Assembly: GCF_001425265.1 (NCBI RefSeq)
Contig: NZ_LMEC01000020.1
Location: 644,707-708,706 of the forward strand
Origin: Massilia sp. Root418
GTDB lineage: Bacteria; Pseudomonadota; Gammaproteobacteria; Burkholderiales; Burkholderiaceae_D
Direction of reading: 5' to 3'
Length of the DNA: 64,000 bases
In this document: positions 43,446 to 51,994 of the stretch, piece by piece
How the letters are laid out: each line of letters starts with the position of its first letter
How positions within the stretch are numbered: the first letter of the stretch is position 1
The notes under the pieces: model-generated
Database searches by the model: none
The model's input: only the letters and a program-made list of their open reading frames with translations
Told to the model about the DNA's origin: nothing
Made by a program: the position numbers and the translations under genes

Positions 43446-45062
43446 ATGTTCTTAGCCAACAACCGCAAGTCCACCACCGCAAGCGCCGTATCCGCACTGG
43501 GCCTGATGGCCGCAGCCATCAGCGCCGGCATCTGCGCCGACGTGGCCGCAGCCACGCAGTCCGACAATGTGCGCGTCATCGTCGCCTTCAAGAAAGGCGC
43601 GCAGCAGAACGGCAAGGCCGCCATCGCCGCCGCCAACGGCAGCATCAAGGAAGACCTGCCGGCCATCGACGCCGCCGCCGCCGAGATGCCGGCCAAGGCC
43701 GTGGGCAACCTGCGCAACAACACCAGCATCGAGTTCGTGGAGGAAGACGGGCGGCGCAAGCTGCTGGCCGCCAAGCCATCGTCCGGCAAGCCGGCCGCGC
43801 TGTCCACCAGCACGCCGTCCACCGGCGCGCCTTACCAAACAGGCCAGCAGGTGCCCTACGGCATCCCCATGGTGCAGGCCGACCAGCTGCCCGACACCTA
43901 CGCCGCCAACCGCACCGTGTGCATCATCGACTCCGGCATCGACCGCGCGCACGAGGACCTGGCGGGCAACCGCCTGAGCGGCCAGACCAACCCCGGCACC
44001 GGCCCCTGGTACACCGACGAAAACCACCACGGCACCCACGTGGCGGGCACCATCGCGGCCGTCAACAACGCCACCGGCGTGGTGGGCGTACTGCCCAACA
44101 AGCAGGTCAACCTGCACATCATCAAGGTATTCGGCCCCGAGGAATGGACCTACACCTCGACCCTGATCGCCGCGGCCAACAAGTGCGGCCAGGCCGGCGC
44201 CAACATCATCAGCATGTCGCTGGGCGGCGATGTGCCCAGCCGCGCCGAGGAGCGCGCCTTCAACGCGCTGGCGCTGCGCGGCGTGCTGTCCATCGCAGCC
44301 GCCGGCAACGACGGCAACAACGCCCAGTCCTACCCGGCCGGCTACGCCAGCGTGATGTCGGTGGCGGCGCTGGACCAGAACAAACTGGTGGCGGACTTCT
44401 CGCAATTCACGCCGAAAGTGGAAATCGCCGCGCCGGGCGTGCAGGTGCTGTCCACCGTGCCGATGGGCCAGGGCCGCGTGGCGTCCCTGAAAGTGGGCGC
44501 CACCACCTACGCCGCGGGCAGCATGGACGGCACGCCGGCCGCCACGGTCACCGCGCCGCTGGCCGCCTTCGGCCTGGGCGACCAGGTGAACACAGCGGTG
44601 GCGGGCAAGGTCTGCCTGATCGCGCGCGGCAGCATCACCTTCGGCGAGAAAGTGGCCAACTGCCAGGCCAGCGGCGGCGTGGGCGCGGTGGTGTACAACA
44701 ACGCGCCGGAAGCGTTCAGCGGCACCCTGGGCGGCGTGGTCACCACCATCCCGTCGGTCACGGCCTCGGGCGTGGAAGGCACGGCGCTGCAAGGCCAGCT
44801 GGGACAAAGCGCCACCATCGACATCAAGGCAGTAAACTACGCGCTGTTTGACGGCACCTCGATGGCTACGCCGCACGTGTCGGCGGTGGCGGCGCTGGTG
44901 TGGAGCTACTTCCCAGCCTGCAGCGCGGAGCAGATCCGCAGCACGCTGGACAAGTCGGCCATGGACCTGGGCGCAGCCGGACGCGACGACTACTACGGCT
45001 ACGGCCTGGTGCAAGCCAAGGCCGCGTACGACCGCATCCGCACCAAGGGCTGCGCCAACTAA
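43446..45062 (+). CDS. Subtilisin-like (S8) serine protease with PA insert domain, exported
   Basis: A 538-residue secreted protease. The N-terminal signal reaches about residue 38, followed by an inhibitor-I9-like propeptide (VRVIVAFKKGAQQNGKAA to about residue 100). The catalytic triad is Asp162 (IIDSGIDRAHEDL), His198 (HHGTHVAGTIAA) and Ser472 (FDGTSMATPHVSAVAALVW). Between His and Ser lies a protease-associated domain (KVCLIARGSITFGEKVANCQ). It is near the size usual for such extracellular subtilases of proteobacteria. It has its own promoter, so it is probably not part of the lyase operon. Confidence 0.95.
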   Translation: MFLANNRKSTTASAVSALGLMAAAISAGICADVAAATQSDNVRVIVAFKKGAQQNGKAAIAAANGSIKEDLPAIDAAAAEMPAKAVGNLRNNTSIEFVEEDGRRKLLAAKPSSGKPAALSTSTPSTGAPYQTGQQVPYGIPMVQADQLPDTYAANRTVCIIDSGIDRAHEDLAGNRLSGQTNPGTGPWYTDENHHGTHVAGTIAAVNNATGVVGVLPNKQVNLHIIKVFGPEEWTYTSTLIAAANKCGQAGANIISMSLGGDVPSRAEERAFNALALRGVLSIAAAGNDGNNAQSYPAGYASVMSVAALDQNKLVADFSQFTPKVEIAAPGVQVLSTVPMGQGRVASLKVGATTYAAGSMDGTPAATVTAPLAAFGLGDQVNTAVAGKVCLIARGSITFGEKVANCQASGGVGAVVYNNAPEAFSGTLGGVVTTIPSVTASGVEGTALQGQLGQSATIDIKAVNYALFDGTSMATPHVSAVAALVWSYFPACSAEQIRSTLDKSAMDLGAAGRDDYYGYGLVQAKAAYDRIRTKGCAN

Positions 45063-45077
45063 ACGGCCCAGTCCTCT

Positions 45078-45106
45078 ACCTTCAGCCTGGCCACCAGGCT
45101 GAAGGT
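45078..45106. terminator. Perfect 13-bp stem-loop after the S8 protease gene
   Basis: ACCTTCAGCCTGG (45078-45090) and CCAGGCTGAAGGT (45094-45106) form a 13-bp perfect stem with a three-base loop, 15 bases after the protease stop. No T run follows, so it is either a weak terminator or an mRNA-stabilising hairpin. Confidence 0.65.
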
Positions 45107-45137
45107 CCGGTCACTTGTGACAAGAATCGCGTTCGTA

Positions 45138-45266
45138 CTAAGCGCATTGGCCGCGAGCCGATATGCACAGTGAAGCCATCGGCACCGCAAGCAGGCGCTC
45201 GGCCACCAGCGGGTGTCCTTTAATCAGCTTGCTCACCGTGTTGGTGTCCAACATGTACCGCGTCAT
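45138..45266 (-). pseudogene. vapC: VapC PIN-domain toxin remnant, C-terminally truncated
   Basis: On the minus strand an ATG at 45266 overlaps the antitoxin stop (ATGA) and opens a 42-codon frame, MTRYMLDTNTVSKLIKG..., ending at a TAG at 45140. The sequence matches the first 37 or so residues of VapC ribonucleases, including the first catalytic Asp in MLDTN. After LCISA it departs from the family into unrelated residues. Full VapC proteins have about 130 residues and three more acidic active-site residues, so this piece cannot be an active toxin. Confidence 0.8.
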
Positions 45267-45478
45267 TCATGCCACGCATCGAAAGGATCGGGCTGAGCTT
45301 CCCCTTGCCGGCGCTCCTCAGCGCCAAGGAAGCCGGCCGGCACATCGGCCGCTTCCACTGCCTCGAAAAAGCCCGTCCAGTCGCTTGGCCGGCGCGACAA
45401 GATGACGTCTCCGGTGACCGGATCCTTGCGAATGAACACTTCCGTGGTATCAAACCGATAGGCGGATGGCAACCTCCC
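45263..45478 (-). pseudogene. vapB: VapB-type antitoxin remnant, N-terminally truncated
   Basis: The minus-strand frame reads RLPSAYRFDTTEVFIRKDP, then VILSRRPSDWTGFFEAVEAA and DPFDAWHE. It corresponds to the middle and C-terminus of a VapB/MazE-like antitoxin. The family N-terminus (AKLFxNGRSQAV before RLP) is missing, because the frame meets the stop codon of the AEC transporter gene only nine bases before RLP. A GGGGAGG stretch directly precedes a TTG codon, so a shortened protein of about 69 residues might still be made. With the toxin also cut short, the pair is a decayed toxin-antitoxin module. Confidence 0.8.
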
Positions 45479-46453
45479 CTACGACTGCACCGCCAGCCGG
45501 CCCAGCAGCCATAGTAGCGCGCTGAGGGTGGCGAAGGAGCCGACCGTGGCCAGCACCAGGGCGGCGGCGCTGCGCTCGGCGAAGCCGTAGGGCAGCGCCA
45601 GGATGGGGTAGATGCTCATCATCGGCATGGCTGCCATCAGGATGGCGGCGTTGCGCAGTTCCGGCGCCAGCGGCGCCATGCCGGCCAGCGGCAGGCAGGC
45701 CACGGCCAGCGCCACCGCCAGCGGATGCATCACCAGCTTGCCCAGCGCGATCGGCGCCACCTTCAGCGCCACGCCGCGCATCGGCAGGCCCGCCAGCGTG
45801 CCGCCGATGACAAACACCGCCAGCGCGCCGCTGGTCTGCGCGAACATGGTGATGCTGCGGCCCAGCGGCGCCGGCAGCGGCAGCGCCAGCAGGGACACGG
45901 CCAGTCCCGCCAGCAGCGCCACCACCAGCGGATTTTTCGCCAGCTGCCACAAGGTGGCCTTGAGCGCGCCGCGCCAGGCGCCTTTGCCCTCCCCGGCCTG
46001 CTTGACGCTGGTCTCCAGCAGCACCAGCAGCAGCGGCAGGATCACCACGTTCTCCACCACCACGTTCAGCGCCAGGGCGGTGGTGGCCACGGACGGCAGC
46101 GCCAGCAGCAGGATGGGATAGCCGATAAAGCTGCTGTTCGAGCTGCACATGCCCATGGCGTGCAGCAGCGCCTGCTGGTGGCCCAGCCCTGCCGCCTTGC
46201 GGCCCACCAGGTAGGCGCCGCCCAGCATGGCCAGCGCGCCGGCGGTGTAGGCCAGCAGATAGCCCGGCACCACGATATCGGCGATATGGCGCTGCGCAAT
46301 GGCGTTGAACACCAGCGCCGGCAGCGCCAGCTTGATGACGAACTTGCCGAACGTGAGCAGTTCGCCCTTGCCGAACAAGCCTGCCCGCGTGGTGGCGTAG
46401 CCGAGGAAAATGATGATGTAGATGGGACTGACGATGGCGAGAATATCAAGCAT
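45479..46453 (-). CDS. AEC (auxin efflux carrier) family transporter
   Basis: A 324-residue integral membrane protein with about ten hydrophobic segments in the BART-fold arrangement of the AEC family. Examples are ILAIVSPIYIIIFLGYATTR, SSNSSFIGYPILLLALPSV, VVVENVVILPLLLVLLETS and SGALAVFVIGGTLAG. Bacterial members export or take up small organic acids such as malate or malonate, but the substrate here is unknown. I place the start at the ATG at 46453, because the longer frame adds a charged, non-membrane leader. Its 3' end abuts the vapB remnant directly. Confidence 0.9.
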   Translation of the reverse strand: MLDILAIVSPIYIIIFLGYATTRAGLFGKGELLTFGKFVIKLALPALVFNAIAQRHIADIVVPGYLLAYTAGALAMLGGAYLVGRKAAGLGHQQALLHAMGMCSSNSSFIGYPILLLALPSVATTALALNVVVENVVILPLLLVLLETSVKQAGEGKGAWRGALKATLWQLAKNPLVVALLAGLAVSLLALPLPAPLGRSITMFAQTSGALAVFVIGGTLAGLPMRGVALKVAPIALGKLVMHPLAVALAVACLPLAGMAPLAPELRNAAILMAAMPMMSIYPILALPYGFAERSAAALVLATVGSFATLSALLWLLGRLAVQS

Positions 46454-46554
46454 GCCGCCATTATCCCACGCGCCGGGGCGCGCTGCCCTGCGGGGGCTGG
46501 TTGATCGCCGGCGCATGCGGTATGCTGTGCCCCCCGCCTGAATTGATGCTGACG

Positions 46555-47457
46555 ATGTCAAAAGAGAAAAAGCTGCCGCCGCTGGCGGCCTCGCGCCCCA
46601 CCACGCCCGAAGACGTGGCGGCCAGGAAGCTGGCGCGCGAACACAAGGATGCCCAGGTGCGCGGCGTGACCTCGATCGACGCCATGCGCCAGGCGATCAA
46701 GCTTGCCGCGCGCAGCCTGCCCGCGATCACCGAAGTGCCGCGCCTGCGCGCGCTCGACGCGGCGGCCTTCCGCGCCCGCGCCGCCGAGGGCCTGCCCTTC
46801 CTGATCACGGGACTGGTGGGCAAATGGCCCCTGGCCGCCCTGCCGCCAGCGTCGCTGCGCGAGCGCTTCGCCCACCTGCCGGTGCGCGCACGCGTGGGCG
46901 ACTACATCAACACCGCCTTCGCCGCCGACCGCGCCATGCAGGACATGACCATGCTGGCATACCTGGAGCTGGTGGATGCGGGCACGCACGCGCTGCCGCC
47001 CTACCTGGGCAACCTGGAGCTGCGCGAGTTGAACAGCCTGTGCCACTGGCCCGGCTACCTGGGCAAAATGGGCCCGCCGCGTTTCTGGATCGGCCCGGCC
47101 GGCACGGTAACGCCGCTGCACTGCGATTACGACGACAACATCTTCGCCCAGATCTGGGGCACCAAGCGCATCTTCCTGTCGCCGCCGCACCACGACGAAT
47201 TCCTCTATCCCAGCGAGGCCAACGCCATCCTGTTCGGCTCCCCCTTCGATCCGGAAGCGCCGGACTTCGAGCGGTTCCCGCTGGCGCGCCAGGCTGCCAT
47301 GGTGGAGGTGATCGTCAATCCCGGCGACATGCTGTACGTGCCGGCCGGCTGGTATCACCAGGTGCGCGCGCTCACCTTCTCGCTGTCGTCCAACCGCTGG
47401 GCGCGCGGCCTGCCGTTTGCGCTCAAAGGGGACGCCACGCTGCTGCGAACAGCGTAG
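46555..47457 (+). CDS. JmjC-like cupin (Cupin_8) 2-oxoglutarate/Fe(II) oxygenase-type protein
   Basis: A protein of about 300 residues with a cupin/JmjC core. The iron ligands are the His and Asp of TPLHCDYDDNIFAQIWG and the distal His of NPGDMLYVPAGWYHQV. SSNRWARGLPF is also typical of the Cupin_8/HSPBAP1 group. Members hydroxylate proteins or small molecules, and the substrate is unknown. In Massilia-like bacteria and xanthomonads such genes often accompany TonB receptors and glycan loci, but here it neighbours an AEC transporter. The start at 46555 is chosen among several in-frame options because it gives MSKEKK and no better ribosome-binding site is seen. A start at 46546 is possible. Confidence 0.87.
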   Translation: MSKEKKLPPLAASRPTTPEDVAARKLAREHKDAQVRGVTSIDAMRQAIKLAARSLPAITEVPRLRALDAAAFRARAAEGLPFLITGLVGKWPLAALPPASLRERFAHLPVRARVGDYINTAFAADRAMQDMTMLAYLELVDAGTHALPPYLGNLELRELNSLCHWPGYLGKMGPPRFWIGPAGTVTPLHCDYDDNIFAQIWGTKRIFLSPPHHDEFLYPSEANAILFGSPFDPEAPDFERFPLARQAAMVEVIVNPGDMLYVPAGWYHQVRALTFSLSSNRWARGLPFALKGDATLLRTA

Positions 47458-47488
47458 CGCTTGCCGGCCCGGCCGGACGGCGCCGGCG

Positions 47489-47986
47489 TCAAAGCACCGT
47501 CACCTCGTTCGGCAATTCATCCGCATCACCGCCCTTGCGCGGCAGATGGCGCCGCAATTCGGCCGTGACTGACGCAATGCCGCGCAGCGCGCCGGCGCCA
47601 TGCTCGCCCTTGGCGAAAGTGCGTTCCATGTCCGCCGCTATGCGCTCCCAGGTCTGCTGGCCGGCTGCGCCGTGTATCCCCCGGTCGGCCACGATCTCGA
47701 TGGCGTGGTCGGCATGCAGCACGTAGATCAGCACACCGCTGTTTTCCTCGGTGTCCCATATCCGCAGCTCGGAAAACACTTCCAGCGCCCGCTCGCGCGG
47801 CGTCATGCCGGCAATGAGCTGCGCCGGTTCCAGGGCCGGCTCGATAACAAAGCGGATCTCGCCCCGGTGGCCGCGCTCGGACTCGACGATCGCCGCCTCG
47901 ATGGCCTGCAGCGAAGCCGGCGGAAAATGCCGCCGCACCGCCGCGCGCGTGGTGAACAGGTGCCGCAGGAAGCGCTGCATATCCAT
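47489..47986 (-). CDS. TPM-domain protein (cytosolic or membrane-associated)
   Basis: A 165-residue protein with a TPM domain: MTPRERALEVFSELRIWDTE, NSGVLIYVLHADHAIEIVAD, IHGAAGQQTWERIAADM. TPM proteins are small alpha/beta domains linked to membrane-protein quality control or phosphatase-like activity, and the exact role here is unknown. It lacks a signal peptide. GGGAGG lies eight bases before the ATG at 47986, so I prefer this start over the GTG at 47995. It is the third gene of a lemA/TPM/TPM operon. Confidence 0.86.
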   Translation of the reverse strand: MDMQRFLRHLFTTRAAVRRHFPPASLQAIEAAIVESERGHRGEIRFVIEPALEPAQLIAGMTPRERALEVFSELRIWDTEENSGVLIYVLHADHAIEIVADRGIHGAAGQQTWERIAADMERTFAKGEHGAGALRGIASVTAELRRHLPRKGGDADELPNEVTVL

Positions 47987-47988
47987 GG

Positions 47989-48918
47989 CTACCACCTCCC
48001 CGACGCGCCGCCGCCGCCAAAGCTGCCGCCGCCACCGCCCCAGCTGCCGCCACCGCCACCGAAGCCACCGCCTCCACCACCGCCGCCGAAGCCGCCGCCA
48101 CCCAGGCCGCCCAAACCGCCCATGCCTGCCCCGCCTATCCAGCCGCCATGGCCGCGCCCCGACCGGCCGCCTCCCAGCAAGGTAAACAGGAAGGCAATAC
48201 CGCCCGCCAGCACGGCGGCCAGCACGCCCGCCATCATGAAGGCGCCCACGCCGATCACACCGCCGGCCACCGCGGCACCGGCGAAGCGTCCCAGCACCGA
48301 GCGCAGCACGCCGCCCAGCACCACGGCGGCCACCAGCACCACCGGCAGGATCTGCCCCAGCCCGCCCATGCGCGCTGCCTGACCGGCCTGCGCCCGTCCC
48401 GCCTGTTCGCCCGATGCGGCCGGCGGCGGCAGCGGCTCGCCATCAATGACCTTGATCATGCTCGCGACACCGGCAGAGATACCGCCATAAAAATCCCCGC
48501 TGCGAAAACGCGGCGTAATGGTTTCCTCGATGATGCGCTTGCTGGTGGCGTCGTTAAGCGCCCCTTCCAGCCCATAGCCCACCTCGATGCGCAGCGCCCG
48601 GTCGTCCTTGGCCACGATCAATATCGCGCCGTCGTCGATCTTGCTGCGGCCGATCTTCCACCGCTCGGCCACCCGCAGCGCATATTGCTCAATGGCCTCG
48701 GGCTTGGTGCTGGGAATGATGAGCACCGCAATCTGGCTGCCTTTTCGCTTCTCGAAGGCACGCAACGTTTCCTCAAGGCTAGCGACCTGCGCCGCGTCGA
48801 GCGTGGCGGCCAAATCCGTCACCGGCCGGTTCAGCGCCGGCACGGCAAGCTGCTGGGCCAGCACGCCCTGCGCGCACGCCAGCAGCAAAGCGAAGAACCA
48901 GAGCCTCAGGGCGGCCAT
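47989..48918 (-). CDS. YgcG-like exported TPM-domain membrane protein with Gly-rich tail
   Basis: A 309-residue protein with a signal peptide (MAALRLWFFALLLACAQGVLA) and a TPM domain (VTDLAATLDAAQVASLEETL, GSQIAVLIIPSTKPEAIEQY, ALRIEVGYGLEGALNDATSK). One or two hydrophobic segments follow, then an extremely Gly-rich C-terminus (GGGGFGGGGGG, GGSFGGGGASGRW). The architecture is that of the TPM proteins commonly encoded beside LemA. The ATG at 48918 follows the lemA stop by one base, indicating coupled translation. Confidence 0.9.
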   Translation of the reverse strand: MAALRLWFFALLLACAQGVLAQQLAVPALNRPVTDLAATLDAAQVASLEETLRAFEKRKGSQIAVLIIPSTKPEAIEQYALRVAERWKIGRSKIDDGAILIVAKDDRALRIEVGYGLEGALNDATSKRIIEETITPRFRSGDFYGGISAGVASMIKVIDGEPLPPPAASGEQAGRAQAGQAARMGGLGQILPVVLVAAVVLGGVLRSVLGRFAGAAVAGGVIGVGAFMMAGVLAAVLAGGIAFLFTLLGGGRSGRGHGGWIGGAGMGGLGGLGGGGFGGGGGGGGFGGGGGSWGGGGGSFGGGGASGRW

Positions 48919-48919
48919 G

Positions 48920-49534
48920 TCACTTCCCGGGCTGGGGCTTGGGAGCCGGGTCGAAGTTGACGGCCGGCGGCGTGGAGATGGCTTTCTCATTCTCCACCGA
49001 GAAGTTGGGCTTTACGTCATGCCCGAACATCTTCGCCACCAGGTTGGTGGGGAAGGAACGCACCGTAACGTTGTAGTCCTGCACCGATTTGATGTAGCGG
49101 TTGCGCGCCACCGCAATGCGGTTCTCCGTGCCTTCAAGCTGGGCCTGCAGGTCGCGGAAGCCGGCATCGGCTTTCAGTTGCGGATAATTTTCGCTCACCG
49201 CGATGAGCCGCGATAGTGCCCCGGACAGCTGCCCCTGCGCCTCCTGGAAGCGCGCCAGCGCGGCAGGGTCGTTCAGCATCGCGGGCGTCACCTGGATGGC
49301 GCCCGCCTTCGAGCGCGCCTCGGCCACCTGGGTCAGCACTTCCTTCTCGTGCGCCGCATAGCCTTTCACCGTGTTGACCAGGTTGGGCACCAGGTCCGCC
49401 CGCCGCTGATACTGGTTGACGACTTCCGACCAGTTGGCCTTCACCTGCTCATCGCCTGCCTGCAGCGTGTTGTAGCCGCACCCGTTCAGCAGCAAGCTTG
49501 CCGCCAGCATCATCAGTATCCCGAACCTGCGCAT
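48920..49534 (-). CDS. lemA: LemA family lipoprotein
   Basis: A 204-residue protein with a lipobox at the end of its signal (LLLNGCGYN) and the LemA helical domain: NWSEVVNQYQRRADLVPNLV, NTVKGYAAHEKEVLTQVAEA, ENYPQLKADAGFRDLQAQLE, GTENRIAVARNRYI. LemA proteins are membrane-anchored helical bundles of unsettled function. They are very often found in operon with TPM-domain genes, as here. It is the first gene of this three-gene minus-strand operon. Confidence 0.94.
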   Translation of the reverse strand: MRRFGILMMLAASLLLNGCGYNTLQAGDEQVKANWSEVVNQYQRRADLVPNLVNTVKGYAAHEKEVLTQVAEARSKAGAIQVTPAMLNDPAALARFQEAQGQLSGALSRLIAVSENYPQLKADAGFRDLQAQLEGTENRIAVARNRYIKSVQDYNVTVRSFPTNLVAKMFGHDVKPNFSVENEKAISTPPAVNFDPAPKPQPGK

Positions 49535-49747
49535 ATGCCCTCCCTGGCTGATCCATAGTTGAGCCCAGTCTAACCAGTTGTGCGCCGTGGCGGCGCATGA
49601 CAGGGCAGCGGCGCGGATACAACGGCTTTGCTCGACTTGTTGAGCGATTGCATCCGGGCCCCTGCCGCATGAACTTTTTGCAAACTAATTCCAGTACCTT
49701 AGCCAGCGCAGGCGCAAAAAATAATCCACCCAAAGGGAGACAAAACC

Positions 49748-51982
49748 ATGCTTCGGAAAGCAACAGCCTCGTACGTCCTACTCGCATTGATGGCCATGGC
49801 CGGCAGCGCCACCGCCGTCATCACCTCGCCCGGCAAACAGATAGAAAACCTGAACCGGGGCGCGGTCGCCATCAAGTCCGCCGCCGGCGTCTTCATCAGC
49901 TGGCGCCAGCTGGCCGGCGACGCCGCCGGGACCACCTTCAATGTGTACCGCGGCGCCACCAGGCTGAACGCCGCGCCGCTGGACGCGCTCAACTACACCG
50001 ACGCCGCCGGCACCGAGGCGGCCAGCTACTCGGTGCGCGCGGTGGTGGGCGGCGTGGAGCAGCCGGGCTTTGAAGCTGGCGCCACCTGGGCCAACATCTA
50101 TAAATCCATCCCGGTGCAGGCGCCGCCCGCAGGCACCACGCCGGCCGGCGAAGCCTACACCTACGAAATCAACGACGGCTCGACCGCCGACCTGGATGGC
50201 GACGGCAGCTACGAAATCATCATCAAGTGGCAGCCCACCAACGCCAAGGACAATTCGCAGTCCGGCTACACCGGCAATACCTACCTGGACGCCTATAAGC
50301 TGAACGGCACCCGCATGTGGCGCATCGACCTGGGCCGGAACATCCGCGCCGGCGCCCACTACACCACCTTCCTGGCCTACGACTTCGACGGCGACGGCCA
50401 GGCTGAAGTGATGGCCAAGACCGCCGACGGCACGGTGGACGGCGTGGGTACGGTGATCGGCTCGGCCAGCGCGGACCACCGCAACAGCGCCGGCTATGTG
50501 CTCAGCGGCCCCGAGTTCCTCACCGTGTTCAACGGCCTGACCGGCGCCGCCATGAAGACCACGAACTACCTGCCGGCGCGCGGCACCGTGTCCTCCTGGG
50601 GCGACAGCTACGGCAACCGGGTGGACCGCTTCCTGGGCGGCGTGGCCAATCTGGACGGCAACCGTCCCAGCGCCATTTTCTCGCGCGGCTATTACACGCG
50701 CGCCGTGATCGCGGCTTGGGACTGGCGCGACGGCGCGCTCACCAGCCGCTGGGTGTTCGACACCAATGAATCCGGCGCAGCCGCGCGCGGCCAAGGCGCG
50801 CACTGGTTCGCCACCGGCGACGTGGACGGCGACGGCAAGGACGATATCGTCTACGGCGCGGCCACCATCGACAGCTACGGCCAGCTCAAGTACGCCACCG
50901 GCCTGGGTCACGGCGACGCACTGCACTTCGGCAAATTCGATCCGAACCGCGCCGGCCAGCAGGTCTACATGGTCCACGAAACGCCATCGGTCTACGGCGT
51001 CACCGGCTCGGGCATGCATGACGCGGCCACCGGCGCGCTGATCTGGGGCGCCAGCGGCGCCAACGCGGACGTGGGGCGCGGCGTGTGCTTCGACGTGGAC
51101 CCCAACTTCGAAGGCGAGGAATGCTGGGCCAGCCGGGGCGGCTTCCGCAGCGCCACCGGTGCGCTGATCAACAGCACCGCGCCCACCGCCTATATGAACT
51201 TCGCCGCCTGGTGGGACGGCGACCTGCTGCGCGAACCCATGGGCAGCACCTCGATCGACAAGTTCGACCCCGTGACCCGCACCGGCAGCCGCATCGTGGA
51301 CGCGGCCCTGAACGGCGCGGCCTCCAACAACGGCACCAAGGCCACGCCGGTGCTGACGGCCGACCTGTTCGGCGACTGGCGCGAGGAAGTCGTGTGGCGC
51401 AACAGCAGCAACACCGAGCTGCAGATCTACAGCACCACCATCCCCACCGCCACGCGCATCAACACCCTGATGCACAATCCGCAGTACCGCACCCAGGTAG
51501 CGGGCCAGAATGCCGGCTACAACCAGCCGCCGCACCCCAGCTTCTACCTGGGCCACGGCGCCACCTCCTTCCCGCAGGAGCCGGTGCACATCCCGTATGA
51601 CGGCAACGGCACCGTGCAGGCCGAGACCGCCATCGTGGGTGGCGGCACGTCCGCCAGGAGCGACCGCGCCGGCTACCGCCATACCGGCTTCCTGAACTTC
51701 CCCGCCAGCGGCGGCAGTGCGGAATTCGGCCGCATCAACGGCGGCGCGGGCGGCCCCAAGACCATCACCATCCGCTACGCCAACGGCAACCCCACGCCGC
51801 GCACCGGCGTGCTGAAAGTGAACGGCGTGGCGCAAGCCATCACCTTCAAGATCACCGGCGGCTGGACCGCCTGGACCACCATGACCGCCACCGTCAACCT
51901 CGCCGCGGGCAGCAGCAACACGCTGCGCTTCGAGTCCACCGGCCAGGGCCTGGCCAATATCGACGAACTGCTGGTTCCTTAA
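49748..51982 (+). CDS. PL11 rhamnogalacturonan lyase with C-terminal CBM35-like domain, exported
   Basis: A 744-residue secreted lyase with a signal peptide at residues 1-23. It cleaves the rhamnogalacturonan-I backbone by beta-elimination, leaving 4,5-unsaturated galacturonate. The PL11 eight-bladed propeller is marked by repeated calcium-binding loops (TADLDGDGSYEIIIKW, AYDFDGDGQAEVMAKTADG, TGDVDGDGKDDIVYGA) and by QIENLNRGAVAIKSAAGVF at the start. QAGHGDALHFGKFDP-like and PVLTADLFGDWREEVVWR segments are typical of YesW/YesX. The final ~120 residues (QAETAIVGGGTSARSDRAGY to the end) look like a CBM35 module. AGGGAGA precedes the ATG. The next gene begins 12 bases downstream. Confidence 0.95.
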   Translation: MLRKATASYVLLALMAMAGSATAVITSPGKQIENLNRGAVAIKSAAGVFISWRQLAGDAAGTTFNVYRGATRLNAAPLDALNYTDAAGTEAASYSVRAVVGGVEQPGFEAGATWANIYKSIPVQAPPAGTTPAGEAYTYEINDGSTADLDGDGSYEIIIKWQPTNAKDNSQSGYTGNTYLDAYKLNGTRMWRIDLGRNIRAGAHYTTFLAYDFDGDGQAEVMAKTADGTVDGVGTVIGSASADHRNSAGYVLSGPEFLTVFNGLTGAAMKTTNYLPARGTVSSWGDSYGNRVDRFLGGVANLDGNRPSAIFSRGYYTRAVIAAWDWRDGALTSRWVFDTNESGAAARGQGAHWFATGDVDGDGKDDIVYGAATIDSYGQLKYATGLGHGDALHFGKFDPNRAGQQVYMVHETPSVYGVTGSGMHDAATGALIWGASGANADVGRGVCFDVDPNFEGEECWASRGGFRSATGALINSTAPTAYMNFAAWWDGDLLREPMGSTSIDKFDPVTRTGSRIVDAALNGAASNNGTKATPVLTADLFGDWREEVVWRNSSNTELQIYSTTIPTATRINTLMHNPQYRTQVAGQNAGYNQPPHPSFYLGHGATSFPQEPVHIPYDGNGTVQAETAIVGGGTSARSDRAGYRHTGFLNFPASGGSAEFGRINGGAGGPKTITIRYANGNPTPRTGVLKVNGVAQAITFKITGGWTAWTTMTATVNLAAGSSNTLRFESTGQGLANIDELLVP

Positions 51983-51994
51983 TCCGGAGAAGAA

